A stretch of 64,000 nucleotides of DNA from Progne subis subis (Eukaryota; Chordata; Aves; Passeriformes; Hirundinidae): NCBI GenBank assembly GCA_022316685.1, contig JAKJHU010000187.1, forward strand, positions 248,001 through 312,000, in the 5' to 3' direction. A program made the translations under genes and the position numbers. A model generated the notes under the pieces. It did no database searches and was not told the DNA's origin. It worked only from the letters and a program-made list of their open reading frames with translations. Position 1 is the stretch's first letter. Each line of letters opens with the position of its first letter. Below are positions 1 to 12,800 of the stretch, one piece after another.

Positions 1-873
1 CAGTCTCCTTTATGCTATAGCTAAGTACAAGTTGGACTTAGAGTTGATTTTTTTTTTTTCGTACAGGCCACTGAGTACACAGAATATGGCCTGAAAATTG
101 CTCTGCTGCTTGTGGTGGGTCTGGAGTATTTAGTGGTACAAATGTAGAGTCATTTGATTGGGGATTACTGGAATACAGACCCCCAAAAATACCCAATTTC
201 CAAATTTGCTGATGCTTTCCCCTTATGGCTAGGGATAAAAATAAAGGCAAGTTACACCTCAGTTACTTGGCTACAAAGAAAAAGTACTAAAGCTGAGTGT
301 GGGATCAGTTGGGTCTAAGCTAATTACTTAGGGGCAAATATGTAATTACTTTCTTACATTTATTGTTTCATCTTAAATACAAGGGGACTTATTTTGTACC
401 CACTATTCCTCTTAATAACCGTCTACAATGCCAGTTCTTGAATGATCTGAAATTTTTAATTTTTTTTCTCCTGTTGCTAATTAATACTTACTAATTTTTT
501 TGTGCTGGCATTGTTTTTCAAGTTCAGTAGCTCTTCTGCTCATGTGGGGTAATCATGTCCAACCCTAGTCTCTGCTTTATTGGATTAATAAATCCATCTC
601 TTCTTGGGTAGTTTAAGCAGACTTTCCTTTCCTCTTAGGATCTTTTCTTGCATCTGCTGTTGTGAACTTACTTTTAAATTTGTACAATAAAAGTAATGTT
701 ATATAGTATTGTTGCTGATGCTCAGTAGTTTCAGGAGGTGGGGAAAATGCTGTGAGAGATGCATCGAGCAGTTGAGCAGTTCTCATCAGCCCTGCTTGGG
801 TCTTCTGCTACCTTAATGAAGTAAAAATACATCGTAAAATTACATACAACTTGCCTTCTTCCCATGTCTGTAG
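1..873 (+). other. ASPSCR1: ASPSCR1 intron (incomplete at window start)
   Basis: This stretch precedes the first recognisable ASPSCR1 exon and ends in a good acceptor (pyrimidine-rich, TGTAG) at 871-873. I looked for the preceding exon, which should encode the acidic and DEFFE-like region upstream of the UBX domain, and did not find it. It therefore lies outside the window. A T-rich run near 49-59 and an AATAAA at about 686 are incidental. Confidence 0.7.
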
Positions 874-3800
874 GAAACACCTGGAAGAAGCTCCACTGAT
901 GACAAAGTCTTTGAAGGAGTCCCAGCTGAAAGAGAAGTTGGAGCGTTACCCAAAGGTAGTATTTGTTTGTTTTCCAGTCTCTCTGGCTAGTCCAGACTTG
1001 GGGATTGAGAGCCTTGGGATTCAGTTGTGATCAACAGGCCCTTAAAGTACTTAGAAGAAGACTTTTCAAAATCCCATCCCTCTTAATTGTTTGTGGGACT
1101 TGTATAACAGTTGTGCCTTGTGAACACAGCTGTGCTGTAATATGGTAATATGTCACTGGTTGAGTGACAGGCAGTAGAGTTTCTTCTGTTCTATTCCAGA
1201 TGTCTCCAAACCCTTCTGTGCACACATCAGTCAGTATGACTGAGCCTTCCTGCCTGCCTCTCTGTAGACATTTTGTTAGAATCTCATTGAAAGTTAAGTG
1301 ATTCAATGTTACAAGTTGGATTTATTTTACTCTGTAACTATGATCCTTATGCAGTTCTCAAGTTAAGCGCTTTCTGACCAAGCTGGAAGTACAAAGGTCA
1401 GAGGTGTTTCCGGAGGATTCCTGCTTCTGTGGACATTGGGATGCCAATAAACTGTCTGCACCTGTCCGTGAGGGACTGTCCTTGGTGTTTGTGCATCATT
1501 TAGCACAGGGAGCTCCTACTCTCTGAGCAAGTGCTGCTGCATTTTACATTGTAGTACTTTGACAGATGAGCTCTTGTGCCCCCTTTGAAAGCCAGACAGC
1601 CCTTGTTCCATGAGAAGCTGAACAGCACTGTAAACCAGGTTGCTCTTCTATCCCTGTAAATACCTCAGATTTCCCCATTAAAAAAACAACAAAAAGCTTG
1701 CAGATTCTAAGCCAAGGACAGGTGTTACAGAGCAGTGATAAACCACTGTCCTAATCGACTTTGTCTCTGCTTTAGGTGGTGTTGAGAGTTCGTTTTCCAG
1801 ACCGCCATGTTCTACAGGGGTTCTTCCATCCCACTGAAACTGGTAAGACCGATCACCCCTTCAGCCTGGGCAGCTGTAACTCACGGCTCGCACCGTGACA
1901 GCAGAGAGTGTGTCTGAACAGGTCTTTCTGTTGCCTGACAAAGTAAGGCTGCTCTGAAAAAGCAGCACTAGGTAGTTACACTGTCATTGTAGGGCCCTTG
2001 AATGGACTAAGAAGAGACTTTGGGCTAGTTAAGTTAGCTAAGGGCTGCTTGGTGGAGATGGCAAAATACTTGTCCTTGTGTGGAAGGTGTCTCACTTGCT
2101 ATCCCCTTGTGTGTCTAAATAACCTGTTACTGGGATGCGTTGGAGACTTCTGTGTTAATGCGTAAAATGTTTTTGGGGAAAACGCAACACCTCCTTCCCC
2201 AATCCAAAACAAACCCCAAAAAGCAGGAAGGAGAAAAAAAAAAAACTTTACCAACTGGACTAAAAGAACATTATGGCTCTGTCAGTTCGCAAAAAGCAAT
2301 CAGACCATCCACCAAGTAGCTCTTACTGTTATTACTGGAGATCTTCTTATTTTCAGCTGTCAGCCATGGTTACCTGCACAAACTTTTTTGATAATTTTGT
2401 AGGCATCCTTAGATTTTTCCAAGAGACCAGTGTGTCAAAGTGATTTGTTTTGTTTGGTATTTTTTCTACAAGAAATTTGTGATAGCAACTATGTACTTTG
2501 GAGGAAAAGGCAGTCTCCATACCTTCTAGAGGGCATTTGTGCTGTTACAAGTTAGCCTTCTTGCCCAACATTTGAAGAACCAAATGTAATTTAGCAAACC
2601 TTTCTCTCTTTTTTCCACAGTTGGCATTTTGAGAGACTTTGTAAGAAGCCACCTTGCCGATGCAGAGTTGCCATTTTACTTGTGTGAGTGCTGTTGGTAG
2701 TATTTGGCCTTACTTTACAAAGCCTGTTTCTAGCTGTGGGATGTTAATGCCTGAGATATGACCTGGGAAGGAATGTCCTCCCTAAAGCACAGCTGCACAC
2801 TGCAAAGAAGGTGTAACCTGCTCCCTTAGCCATGTTATGCTTCTGCCTAAGAAGCAACATCTGTGGCCATATGAATGTGTCACCCCTTCAGAGAGCAGGG
2901 AAGCCTCCCATACCTGTGTTTGATGTTCTGGTTGCTAGGTGGTCCTGTTTTATAACTTGTTTTTTAACTTCAGTTGTTGCACCTCCCAGAATCATCTTGA
3001 ACGATGAAAGTCTGACGCTGTTTGAGGTAAGGACTCACACGTGGGCTCTGATTCTCTCTGGTTTGTGGTCCCCTTAAGCCTGCCCCAGGCTTTAGTTACT
3101 TTTGAAAGAAGCTGTATAATGCTGTGATTCCTGTAGGCTTCTGCTCAGCCAAGGCTAGTGGAACCAGGTGTTTTGGAGCACAAGCTCCTCACCAGAAGAG
3201 GTCCACCTTGTGCAGCAATAGGCAGAGGCACACTGAGGGCAGGGGTGGGGATTCTCATTGTTTGGTACACACTCGGTGCCCTACAGAGTTGGAACTGTAT
3301 TTAACCTGGAATGCTATTGCAAGAGCTGAGCGTGCTCTATCTGTTGCTGGACTAGGATAGTAAGAGATGAGACTCGATGGGGACAAGGAACTGTTTTGAA
3401 TTTCCACAGTGGGAGCCAGAGGTCATATTAGACAAAAATCTGACCTTTTTGAAATCACTATGTAAGAGTTAATGTACAGTGTGCATGAATGTGCATCCTC
3501 TTTGTGTAATTTTTCTCTGAAAATACTGAATTACAGATTTTCTAATTCAGATTACTGGAGATTTTTTGCAAGTGTCAAATAAGGTGGTCTTGAAGTCCCT
3601 GGCCAGAGACTATTGGCTGTGTAGATCACACGTGTTAGGAGTGATTGAGTGATTTTGCCTCTGACTTTGCCTCAGACTCACACTGTTTAAAATGTTCTGT
3701 CATTCAGAAATGCATCATCCCAGAGTGATGCACCAGAGATCCTTCAGTCTCATGCAGTGGCAGTGATAATCCTTGTTGGATGCCCCTGAGGGAGCAGAAG

Positions 3801-6800
3801 GGCTGGAGTGGGAAGAGGGCTAGAGAAAGGGGCTTTTCAGGTAGCATGGTGAATTAGGTAGTGATTAGTGGGCCTCAGAAGTTGTTTGCAATGGAGTTTT
3901 CCAAGTTCCACAACTTCCTGACCGGGCCATGTGGAAGAAATACATGCAGATGCTTTTAGATGATTGAATGTTCAGACCTGTATCTGCCTCTTGTTGATGC
4001 TCTGATGCTGGTTCTGGTCTCCCATGTTAACTTTGGTCTGTTTTCTGAAATGTTCTAAATCCTCTGCTTACCTCCGTTCTCCCCTTGCCTGCCTCCCCAG
4101 CCCTGCAGTACTGTTCTTTTATTTTTTCTTCTTCAGTGCGCATCTTGCGTTTCTCTGGATGTCTCCTGAAAAAACATGACTTTTTCAGTAAAACAACACA
4201 GGAATAATTACATCTCGTTGTCTTTGAAATAAGAAAACTTAGGGCAGGAATTTTATTTAATTTGCTGCGTTAAAGCCATTACTGGTGCTTGTTATATGGG
4301 TGGCAATTTCCCAGTTTCCTAGTTGTGACTTTTACTGTGAAATTCATTCTTCATGGCAGCTCCCTGAAACATGGAAACGTGTTAAATTAGTGGTCTTTAA
4401 TGACTTGGGGGTTTCTTACAGCCCAGTCTTAGGGACTTCATTAGAAATCACAACTTTGTGAAGAACCTGGTCAATTTTTAGTGTCAAATATCTCCAGTCT
4501 ACAGTGGCCTTCCGTGGACCGTAGTGCTTGCTGTAGCACATGGCAAAGGTGCAAAGCCTTGACTTTGATACAGAACTGGGACTGTTCAAGATGCTATGCT
4601 CAAAGGTGGAAAATTCTTTGCAAATGGACTGTTTAAGGAAAAGATTTTTTTGCATTTCTCATATCCTCTCTGTCACCATGAAAGAGGAATAATGTCCAAC
4701 TAAGATAAAGGGTATCAAATCCAAACTTGATTTAAGATATATTTTTATTCATGCCTCATGTAATCACACCGTAGTCAAATTAAACTAGTGGTTATGTTGA
4801 GAATTTGGGTATAATTAAAGGAAAATGGAATTTTTATGCAATCTGAACTATACACACAGAATCAGTACAATTACTTGCAAAATGTGGAAAGCAAGTAAAA
4901 TCTCATGCTTAGAATATTTTTTTAGGGATTGTAACATTACATGATGGAGAGATTATTGTCACATTAGTTCACAGTTGCATGACTTTGCATTTTTGCCTTA
5001 CCCAGCTGGCTCAACATAGGTAAATATGATGTGCAGGGAAAATCATTTGAGCTTCATACCCAGCTCAGTGAGCTCTTGTGTTGATCATTATGGCTTTGGA
5101 GCAAAGTCTTAAGGTGAAGAAATCACTGAATTACTGAATAACAATCAAATTGAAAACAACCTCCTTCCAAAAGCAAAGTGTTCAGAACAAAATAGAGAAC
5201 ATTGCTGTGTATGGATCAGGGTTTATCTGAATGACATCCAGATCTGGTCTCGTGTCTTCAAAAGGATCTGGTGAAGGTGCAGAGAAGGGGAATGAGACTC
5301 ATCAGAGATCTGCAATGTCTCTGTCCTTTTCTTTCCAAAGAAAGACTGAGTCAGGTTAGGACTTGCCAGTCTGTGTAAGATGTGACTGGAAAGGGACTAA
5401 CGTGCCAAGGAGGAGCTGGAATGCGTTGAGTTCTTGTTCTTGACTATGAGTGAGTGGCATCAAGTGAGGCAAGCAGGAGCTAGAATAGATGGAAGAAGGT
5501 AGTTGCTTGTGTGTCAGAAAACTGAGGCATAGAATTCCTTGTCACAGGGGCTATATACTAAAAGTATATAGTGGTTTGAGAGAAATTTGGACAAGTTCAA
5601 GGAAGATGTTTAGTAAGTGTGTCTTAATATATAGAAACCTTCTCAGGAGGCTTCTAAACTGAAAATTATGCTAGCTAATCACTGATAAGCAAGGGTACTC
5701 TTTTCTGTTCATCTGTTTTTTGTTCACTGTTAGGGTACTGGCTGGATTGAATGGACTTCTGCTCTGCCTGTGGTTCATCTGTCCTTGGGAGAGCTGTTTA
5801 ATGTCAGTGGCTGTGTAGCCTATGTCCCTTGCTTGGGGCACTTCAGCCCTTTCAGGTCATGGTCTGTTATGGCAGGAACAATTCTGTGTGTTTATAAACA
5901 TTTTACTTGGATGAAGCATCAAACACCGAAAAAAACAATTCCTGACAAGAACTTGTCACGCTGTTCTGGTTACCCAAACTGCTGTCAAAGACCACAGAAC
6001 TCTGACCTGTGAGGATGGTGCCTTATCCTAGTTTGGGCTGGCTGATTCCGGAAGAAGCTTTGCTGCCGTTAACCAATGTAAATCCTTATTCCACCATGTT
6101 AATGCAGACCCCATGCCATAATTTTTCTGCTTGGGTAAGTTTTCCCTTCTGCTGGGATCTGGGTGCCTGGAAGAAAGGGACTGAAAGGCCTTTCTTCTCT
6201 GGACAGAAACAGGTATGGAAATCACTCCAGCTGTTGTGTCCATGCCCACCGCGTCATTGTTGGCTGCTGCGTTTAGAGGCGTCTGTTCCCAATGAGGCTG
6301 CACTGCCCGAGCCTCAGGGCTCTCAGTAAAAATAACCCTGGCCCAGACCAGGAATGAAAGAGGTAATGTTTGTGGTGCTGGGGTAGGAGGGGCAGCGCTG
6401 GGGGTGGGACCTGTTCACTGTTTCTCACGTTGGCCTTCCAAGGCTGGTGGCCTTCCAAGCTGAGGAATCTTCAGTCGGGTAAGAGGTTTGTGTGGGCCAA
6501 GGGTCTGCTCTGGCTGCGAGACCGAGCGCTGTAGAGCAGGCTGCAGTGCCCCGCTGTGCGCTGGCTGGGGCTAGGCTCTGTGCAGGAGCATTTGTGGAGA
6601 CCTTTTCCCTTTCATTCATCTTGTGTTTTATGGAAAACATCTTGTACTTTAGTCAGAGCTCCCCTTCTGTTCCCTGATCTGGAAGGAGGGAGATGAAAAG
6701 ACAAATCTGCTCTGTAAAGATAGGAGGGAGATGGTTGAGGTGCTTTGTAAAATAATGTGGCCTTGGGGGTGGGGAAGGAGGAGCTTTTGCTCTAAGGTGA

Positions 6801-9800
6801 GCTGGCAGTACACAGCACCCCTGTAGTGAGAAAGCTTGTTTTGGAATAAATGTTGTGGTGCATAGGATGTGAATGTAAATGAAGTGCTGTGGAGTATGCA
6901 GTTCTTTTGGACATCATAGGAAAAAGAGAGCTTGGGTAAAGTAACGGTACAACTAATTGCTCAAGTTTTTTGAGTTTTTGATGTATCTTTGATGGGTTTG
7001 GAGGATGTGTGAAAGGTTCGGGAGGAAGTTTGTCTTTAGTGGTAATACATCACTTTAAGGGTTCAGGTTGTACCATGCAGCTGCCAAAATTCGCCACTTT
7101 TCCCCCAAATGCTGCACGTCAGTCATGTTACCTGTGGCCTCTTGGGATGCTTGGCACCTGATGTGCTCCCTTTGCAGAGATGCCTGCACATAACCTGACT
7201 CTTGAATTTTCCAAAGCAGGTACTACCATTGTGTATCTAGCCATTCTGGATTTTTTTTCAACATTTAATTTTCATGTTATCTCAGGTCCTAAGTTAGCAG
7301 TAGGATATCCTCCACTCTACATACTATGTTGGTGTTGTTGGTAAGGAAAAATGGATAGTGTCTGAGGCAAATATTTGAGCATTCTAATGTTTATAAATTA
7401 CTGAAATTTGTGCTGTAGCAAATAAAAGAAGTGACAGCAGATGGTGGAGTACCATATTACCAATACTTCTGCTCTTTCCACCTTCTCCTTCCATTCAAGC
7501 CGACAAGTTTGGCACCACATTCATTACATTTGATCACTTACAATGAAGGGAGAACCTTTATGCTGCTAGCAAAACCAGGAGAAAAGACAAATGTTGTCGA
7601 CTTGTTTGCCAAGATACTTGGACTGAAAGAAGTGTCTGAAGTGAATTCTCCCCAAATCTGTGTGTATTTACAGTATAGTGAACGCACAGATTGGCAGCAA
7701 TGTGGAGTTTTTGAAACCCATAAAGACTTCAAGGCATTGCTTTGATTTTTTGTTGTTGCTGTTTTTGCTGGCGGCCTTCTCCTCATGTCCCTTGAAGTGT
7801 TTTATAATGTTCTGCTTTCCAGAGCTGATCAACCACAGGCTTCCCTGTTGTAGTGCTTGGCTTTGGGTTCCTTATAGCTCCAGTGGCTTGTTTGTGTTTT
7901 TTCTAGGCTGTCTGAGCTTTTAAGAGTTGCTTCTTAGCTTCTTTCTCCTCCCAGAAACAGGCGGTTTTGTAGTGCGTTTCTGGGGTGGGTTAGTGGAAAA
8001 AAATCATTGCTTGCTGTGTTAATACTAGGAAAGATTTAGCAGAAAGTAGGAGTACCAGTCACTGGAAAAGTCGAGGCAGCAGAGAGGGCAGAAGGCCATC
8101 CTCTGTCTACAGAGGAGCTAAAGGAATCCACAGGCTTCCACATAAAAAGACTTCTAGTCAGGTCTTAGAGTGCAGTGAGTGTTGCATACCATGAGGCAGA
8201 AATCCACATGAGCTGTTTGTTCCTTTCTTTGCCTTTGGTTCTCTGACCATATCCTATTTTTTAATGCCAGTTTGGGCGGTGTGTCTGGCACGCTTGTTCG
8301 ATGAACCTGACTACAGCTCAGGCAGTACGAAGCCTTCTCTTTTGGCAAGAGTCTGAATGCAATTTCAGAAAAAATGACTTCATCAGAGTCAGTCTATCAG
8401 AGGTATTTCCTGTGGCAGGCCTTGTGGTTCTTGCACTCACTAGTGAAGAAAATTGCAATTAATACTGAAATTCATCCAGCACAGAGGATGGCATTCACCT
8501 AAAAGTCTTAGTCTTCTCCATCCAGGATTTTATCATCTGACTGCATTTGGTAGCAATCTTTGTGGTGAGGTCTCTTCCTTACACTCGCAGAGACTGTCCA
8601 TGCTTGCCTCATGATGCTGGCTTTGAGGACAGCTGGGTTCTTTGGTCCCATTGGTCCCATTTGGAGAGGCTCATTGCACAACTGAATTTGGACGGGAAAT
8701 CCTGCCCAGAATGTTCATTGCTACTGTCAGTTTTGAAGGCCAGATCTTTCGGATCTCAGCTATCAAGGTCTCAATGAATGCTCTTTATATTTGGATTCTG
8801 TCATAAGTAGCCTTCCCAAAACAGTGCTTTCAAATCTTATCTTTGCCTTATGAATTTTAAAGGTCCCCTGCCCTAGCTGTACCAGACCTCCTCCATGTTG
8901 GCCACAGAACATCCATCTCCCCTGGCAGCTGAAGTCCACATTGGGCAGCTTTGTTCTCAGGTTATAAACACAAACTGCTTGATCTGCCTCTTTCACTATG
9001 ACTGTGGTGTTTATTTCTGTTTCAGCAATGCTGTGCAGTCTTGCTGAAGAAACTTTTGATCCACCGGCCTTCCAGTTGAATTTTCCGAGAGCTAGTTTAT
9101 GTGTTTGGGGTGTGTGTACTATGCAGTTATTTCATGTTGGTAGCTTGGGTTTCTCCCTCTATGTGCGTGTTCCTTTGAAGTGCTTATTTTCTTATTCATC
9201 TTCCTAACATCAGTCTAACATCAGACCTGTGGCACTCTGATCTTCTCAGACTGCGTAACGGAAAGAATGCTGCTCCTTCTGGCAGCTGCAAGTTCCCTTC
9301 AGCAGCAGCCTCTGCCTGGTCTGGCAGCATTGCTCTGTCAAGGAAGAGAACAACTTCCCGGGAATAATGTACAGCATCTGCAGTGCTCTATTCTAAGATT
9401 TTTTTAGCACATGTATGTCTGAGAAAGGGGAAGTATTGAAGTGTTATTTGGGGAAGGTTCTGCCTGAAATATTTTCTGTGTTCTAGAGAAGAAGTTACTA
9501 AAATATGCAGTAAAACAAAGCAGAAATGTCTCTGCTGTATCACAGCTGGATTCACAAGGGACTGTTGTTCTAAAGTGGGATATTTTTATCATGGAATGTG
9601 AGATTAGCAGCCCCAGTGGTGCCACTCCACAGCCAGGATGCCATGCTGTCACAAACCACGCTCACCACTGCAGTGTCCGAGTAACTACCCTCTGAGTAAA
9701 ACCGGAGTTACTCAGTTGCATAGTTCAGACTAAATGTGGCTTCGTGAGTAACAGGCTAGTGTTCAGATCTCTGAAATAGAAAGTGTTCATTTAAACTTCT

Positions 9801-12800
9801 GCAACTGTAACTAAACAAATGGATGAAGCTGTGTTACATCTTTTTAAAATCTGAGGAGCTGGTTATTTAGAATGATACTTATTAAATGAGACGGGTAATG
9901 GGCAGGACATTGACTTCCTTTTCTCCTTGCTTCAGTGACTTTCTAATCCTTTCAGAAGAAACCTGTTCTGTGATTATGATCTTGGATGGGGCTCTGGAGA
10001 CTTGCATGCTTACTCCTCACTGCTGCTGCTGCCATCCTGTGCGACCTTATCTCTTTAGGTCTCAGTTGTTCATCCATATAAAAAAGAAAAGCCCCAAAAA
10101 GCTGAAACAAACAACAAAAAAGGAAACCCACTAAAATAAAAACAACCCACAAACTTGAGTATTTTTATTTACATCACATCTATATAATTGCAAATTGGGG
10201 CACCATTTTCAGTTGGATTTCTAGGTACTGCTTCAATAAATCTGACTGTATGTTGTAAATATGCCTTGCACTGTGTGATTTGAACATTATGGTTCAAAAG
10301 ATTAATAGCATCTATTTCCCCAGTCAAAATGGCAGATTTTTTTGGCTGGAAATCAAAGCAGCAAGGAAGAGAAATGTTGGGTGTTGGAGTGTAGTAACAG
10401 GCTGTTGGCTCAGTCCTATTGTAGTAATTCTCTGCACAGAAGTGAGTGGAGCTTTTTGAATTACTTGTTTCAAACATCCTTTGATTCTTTTGGTTGATCT
10501 GGCAGGCTCAGTTTGATTCTAAGAGTTCTCAAAATCTGTTCTGATTCACAGATGTTCTTGCAAGAGCCCTCTGCAGTGAAGAACTGCAGAACTGTTCTTC
10601 TAGAAGCATTGGCAGGTGCATTAGAACAACTGCAAACATTAGAATAGCTGACTTGAAGATGCAGTTTTCAGGTGAATGTCTGCGCAGGGTTTTGATCATT
10701 ACATTCTTAGATGTCTTAGAGAATGCTAAAGGCTTTGACTTTGGGCTTATATGTTTTCGTGGACAGAATCTACTAAAACCTCCTCAACTTTATGCTGAGA
10801 CAGTCCTTGGACAGTGGGATCATTCTACTGGCCTGCTTTTATTTTTTAATGTGAAATTGCTGCTGATTTGAATACTTTCAGATTATAAAAAACTCTGGGA
10901 CAGCATTAGGTCCTGCCAATGACTGGCTAGAGAATTCCCAGGTGAGGTGTAGCTGGCTGCTTTCTGTGCTGCACCCTCAGGGAGTGCTGGGATTGGGGTG
11001 GTACTTGACAATTCCACGCAAAGGAAGCTAGACCAAGGGTTCTGTGCATGAGCCAGTAGTCTATTTGAATTGAAGAAAAATAACTTGTTTTATGGAGGTA
11101 TGGAAAGAGGGGACTCCATGTTGGCTGACCCCTAGGAAAGGATAGGGATGCAGGGAAAGGAGCCATGGGAAGGACGTTGCAGTCTGTGTACTTGAGGGCT
11201 GCTGCCGAGCCTCTTTAAGTTTCTTTCAATTAAGATTTTGAACTAAAACATTTGGACTGATGTTATGCCAGCAGTGGAAATGGTTGTGGATGTGGATCCT
11301 GAAACTGTGAACTGTGGTTATTTGACGACCTAGGAGTAAATAGGGTAGAGGTTTATATTGGGGCACAGTCTGTCTGTGTGTTTGTTGGTTGAGTGAGTCT
11401 GTCTAGCTCTTGGTCTGTTTCTCACTCTCTTTCTCTCTTTGTGCCTCACACAGACCCTGCCATGAATTTTCTTTGACCCCTTGGGGCCATTCCCACATGA
11501 GGCTTTGATGTGTGTGCCCAGAGCTTGATTGACAAGGAAGTTTCAGTGGCAACAGCAGGGAAACGAAGAGAAAAGGGCAGGGCTTTGAACTAAAGGGCTT
11601 TGAGTTCTGAGTTTCTGTGCTTACTTATCTCCTTCAGAATGTTAATTATTTACCAAGATAATTGGTCAGGAGGCAAAAAAAAGAGAGGGGAGGTTATTAA
11701 AAAATTCCAACACTAACACACTACAAAAACCTCATTTTCCAACTTGCAGCTGGCATGAAAAGGATGTTTTGTGTAAAAGGGCTTGAGTGTATGTGTGTTG
11801 GGGGGGGGGAGCTTTTTAAGGCACCCATTTCCTAAATAGACGAATGCTGTAGAAACATCAAAGCTCTTGTGAAAGTTTTTCTGGTGTTTCTAAACCATGT
11901 CTGGTACTTTGTCGTTAAAAAAGTTTATGGAGAGCTGTCTTTGTGACTGGAGCACAACCAGGCAACCTTAGGCCCTGTTGATTGAGGAATTAAATGTTAA
12001 AAGACCTAATAATTATTTTGCTAGAGTGTCAGTTCAAGCATGTGAGTTTGCCTGGATGCTTTAGCAGGAGCTGAGTCTGAGTAGAGTGATAAATGTCTCC
12101 TGTTTCAGCCTAGAGTGATGTTGACTGTGCTGCATGACACAGTCTCCTGTGGCCTCTGGATTAGTGACAAAAAAATGCGTAATACCATATGCTCATCTGA
12201 AGCTTGTAGGCAGGAAGAGAGGTGAAGGTCTTTAATTTCGTTTTATTTCATTTTATTAGTCTGCATATTGGGCATCAGTCCACAGCCTCCTCTGTGAAGA
12301 TCAGAGTTCTGTTGAGTTCTGGTAATTGCTGTGCTGGATTGGGTCCAAGGACCGTAATTCCAGTATCCAGCTTGGGCTGATGGTGGCAACAGAGGCTCAA
12401 GAAAACTTCAGAGCAGTCAGTCTGCCGTGCACAGTTCCCAAGCATGTATGAGTGATACCAAGTGGGGCAGTGACTTGCTTTTATCTGGTTATTTATTTAC
12501 TGGATCAGTGTGACAAGTTTAGTGTTACTGTTTTGCCAGGGAAAATGTAGACCATAAATTAACATTCACTGTACAGTTTCTGGCTATAGCAGTACTTGCC
12601 TCTTTTACACCGTGATGATTTGTTTTGTTTACTGTCTCTTAGTACAAGGCTTCCTAAATCTTAACAGAATTGTTTCAGCTAGTTATTCTTTATGTGGTAT
12701 TATACTGGCATATAATGCAGGTTATAAATATGATGGTTATTTTTTCAGAATCCTTTCTGGTACAGCTGGTTATGCCATATCATATTAATCCTCTGCCTAT

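Noticed and set aside
7431..7745. 104-codon ORF in the large ASPSCR1 intron
   Set aside because: It reads like ordinary protein composition, but I recognise no family. No splice partner or promoter is evident, and an ORF of this length is expected by chance in 64 kb and six frames.
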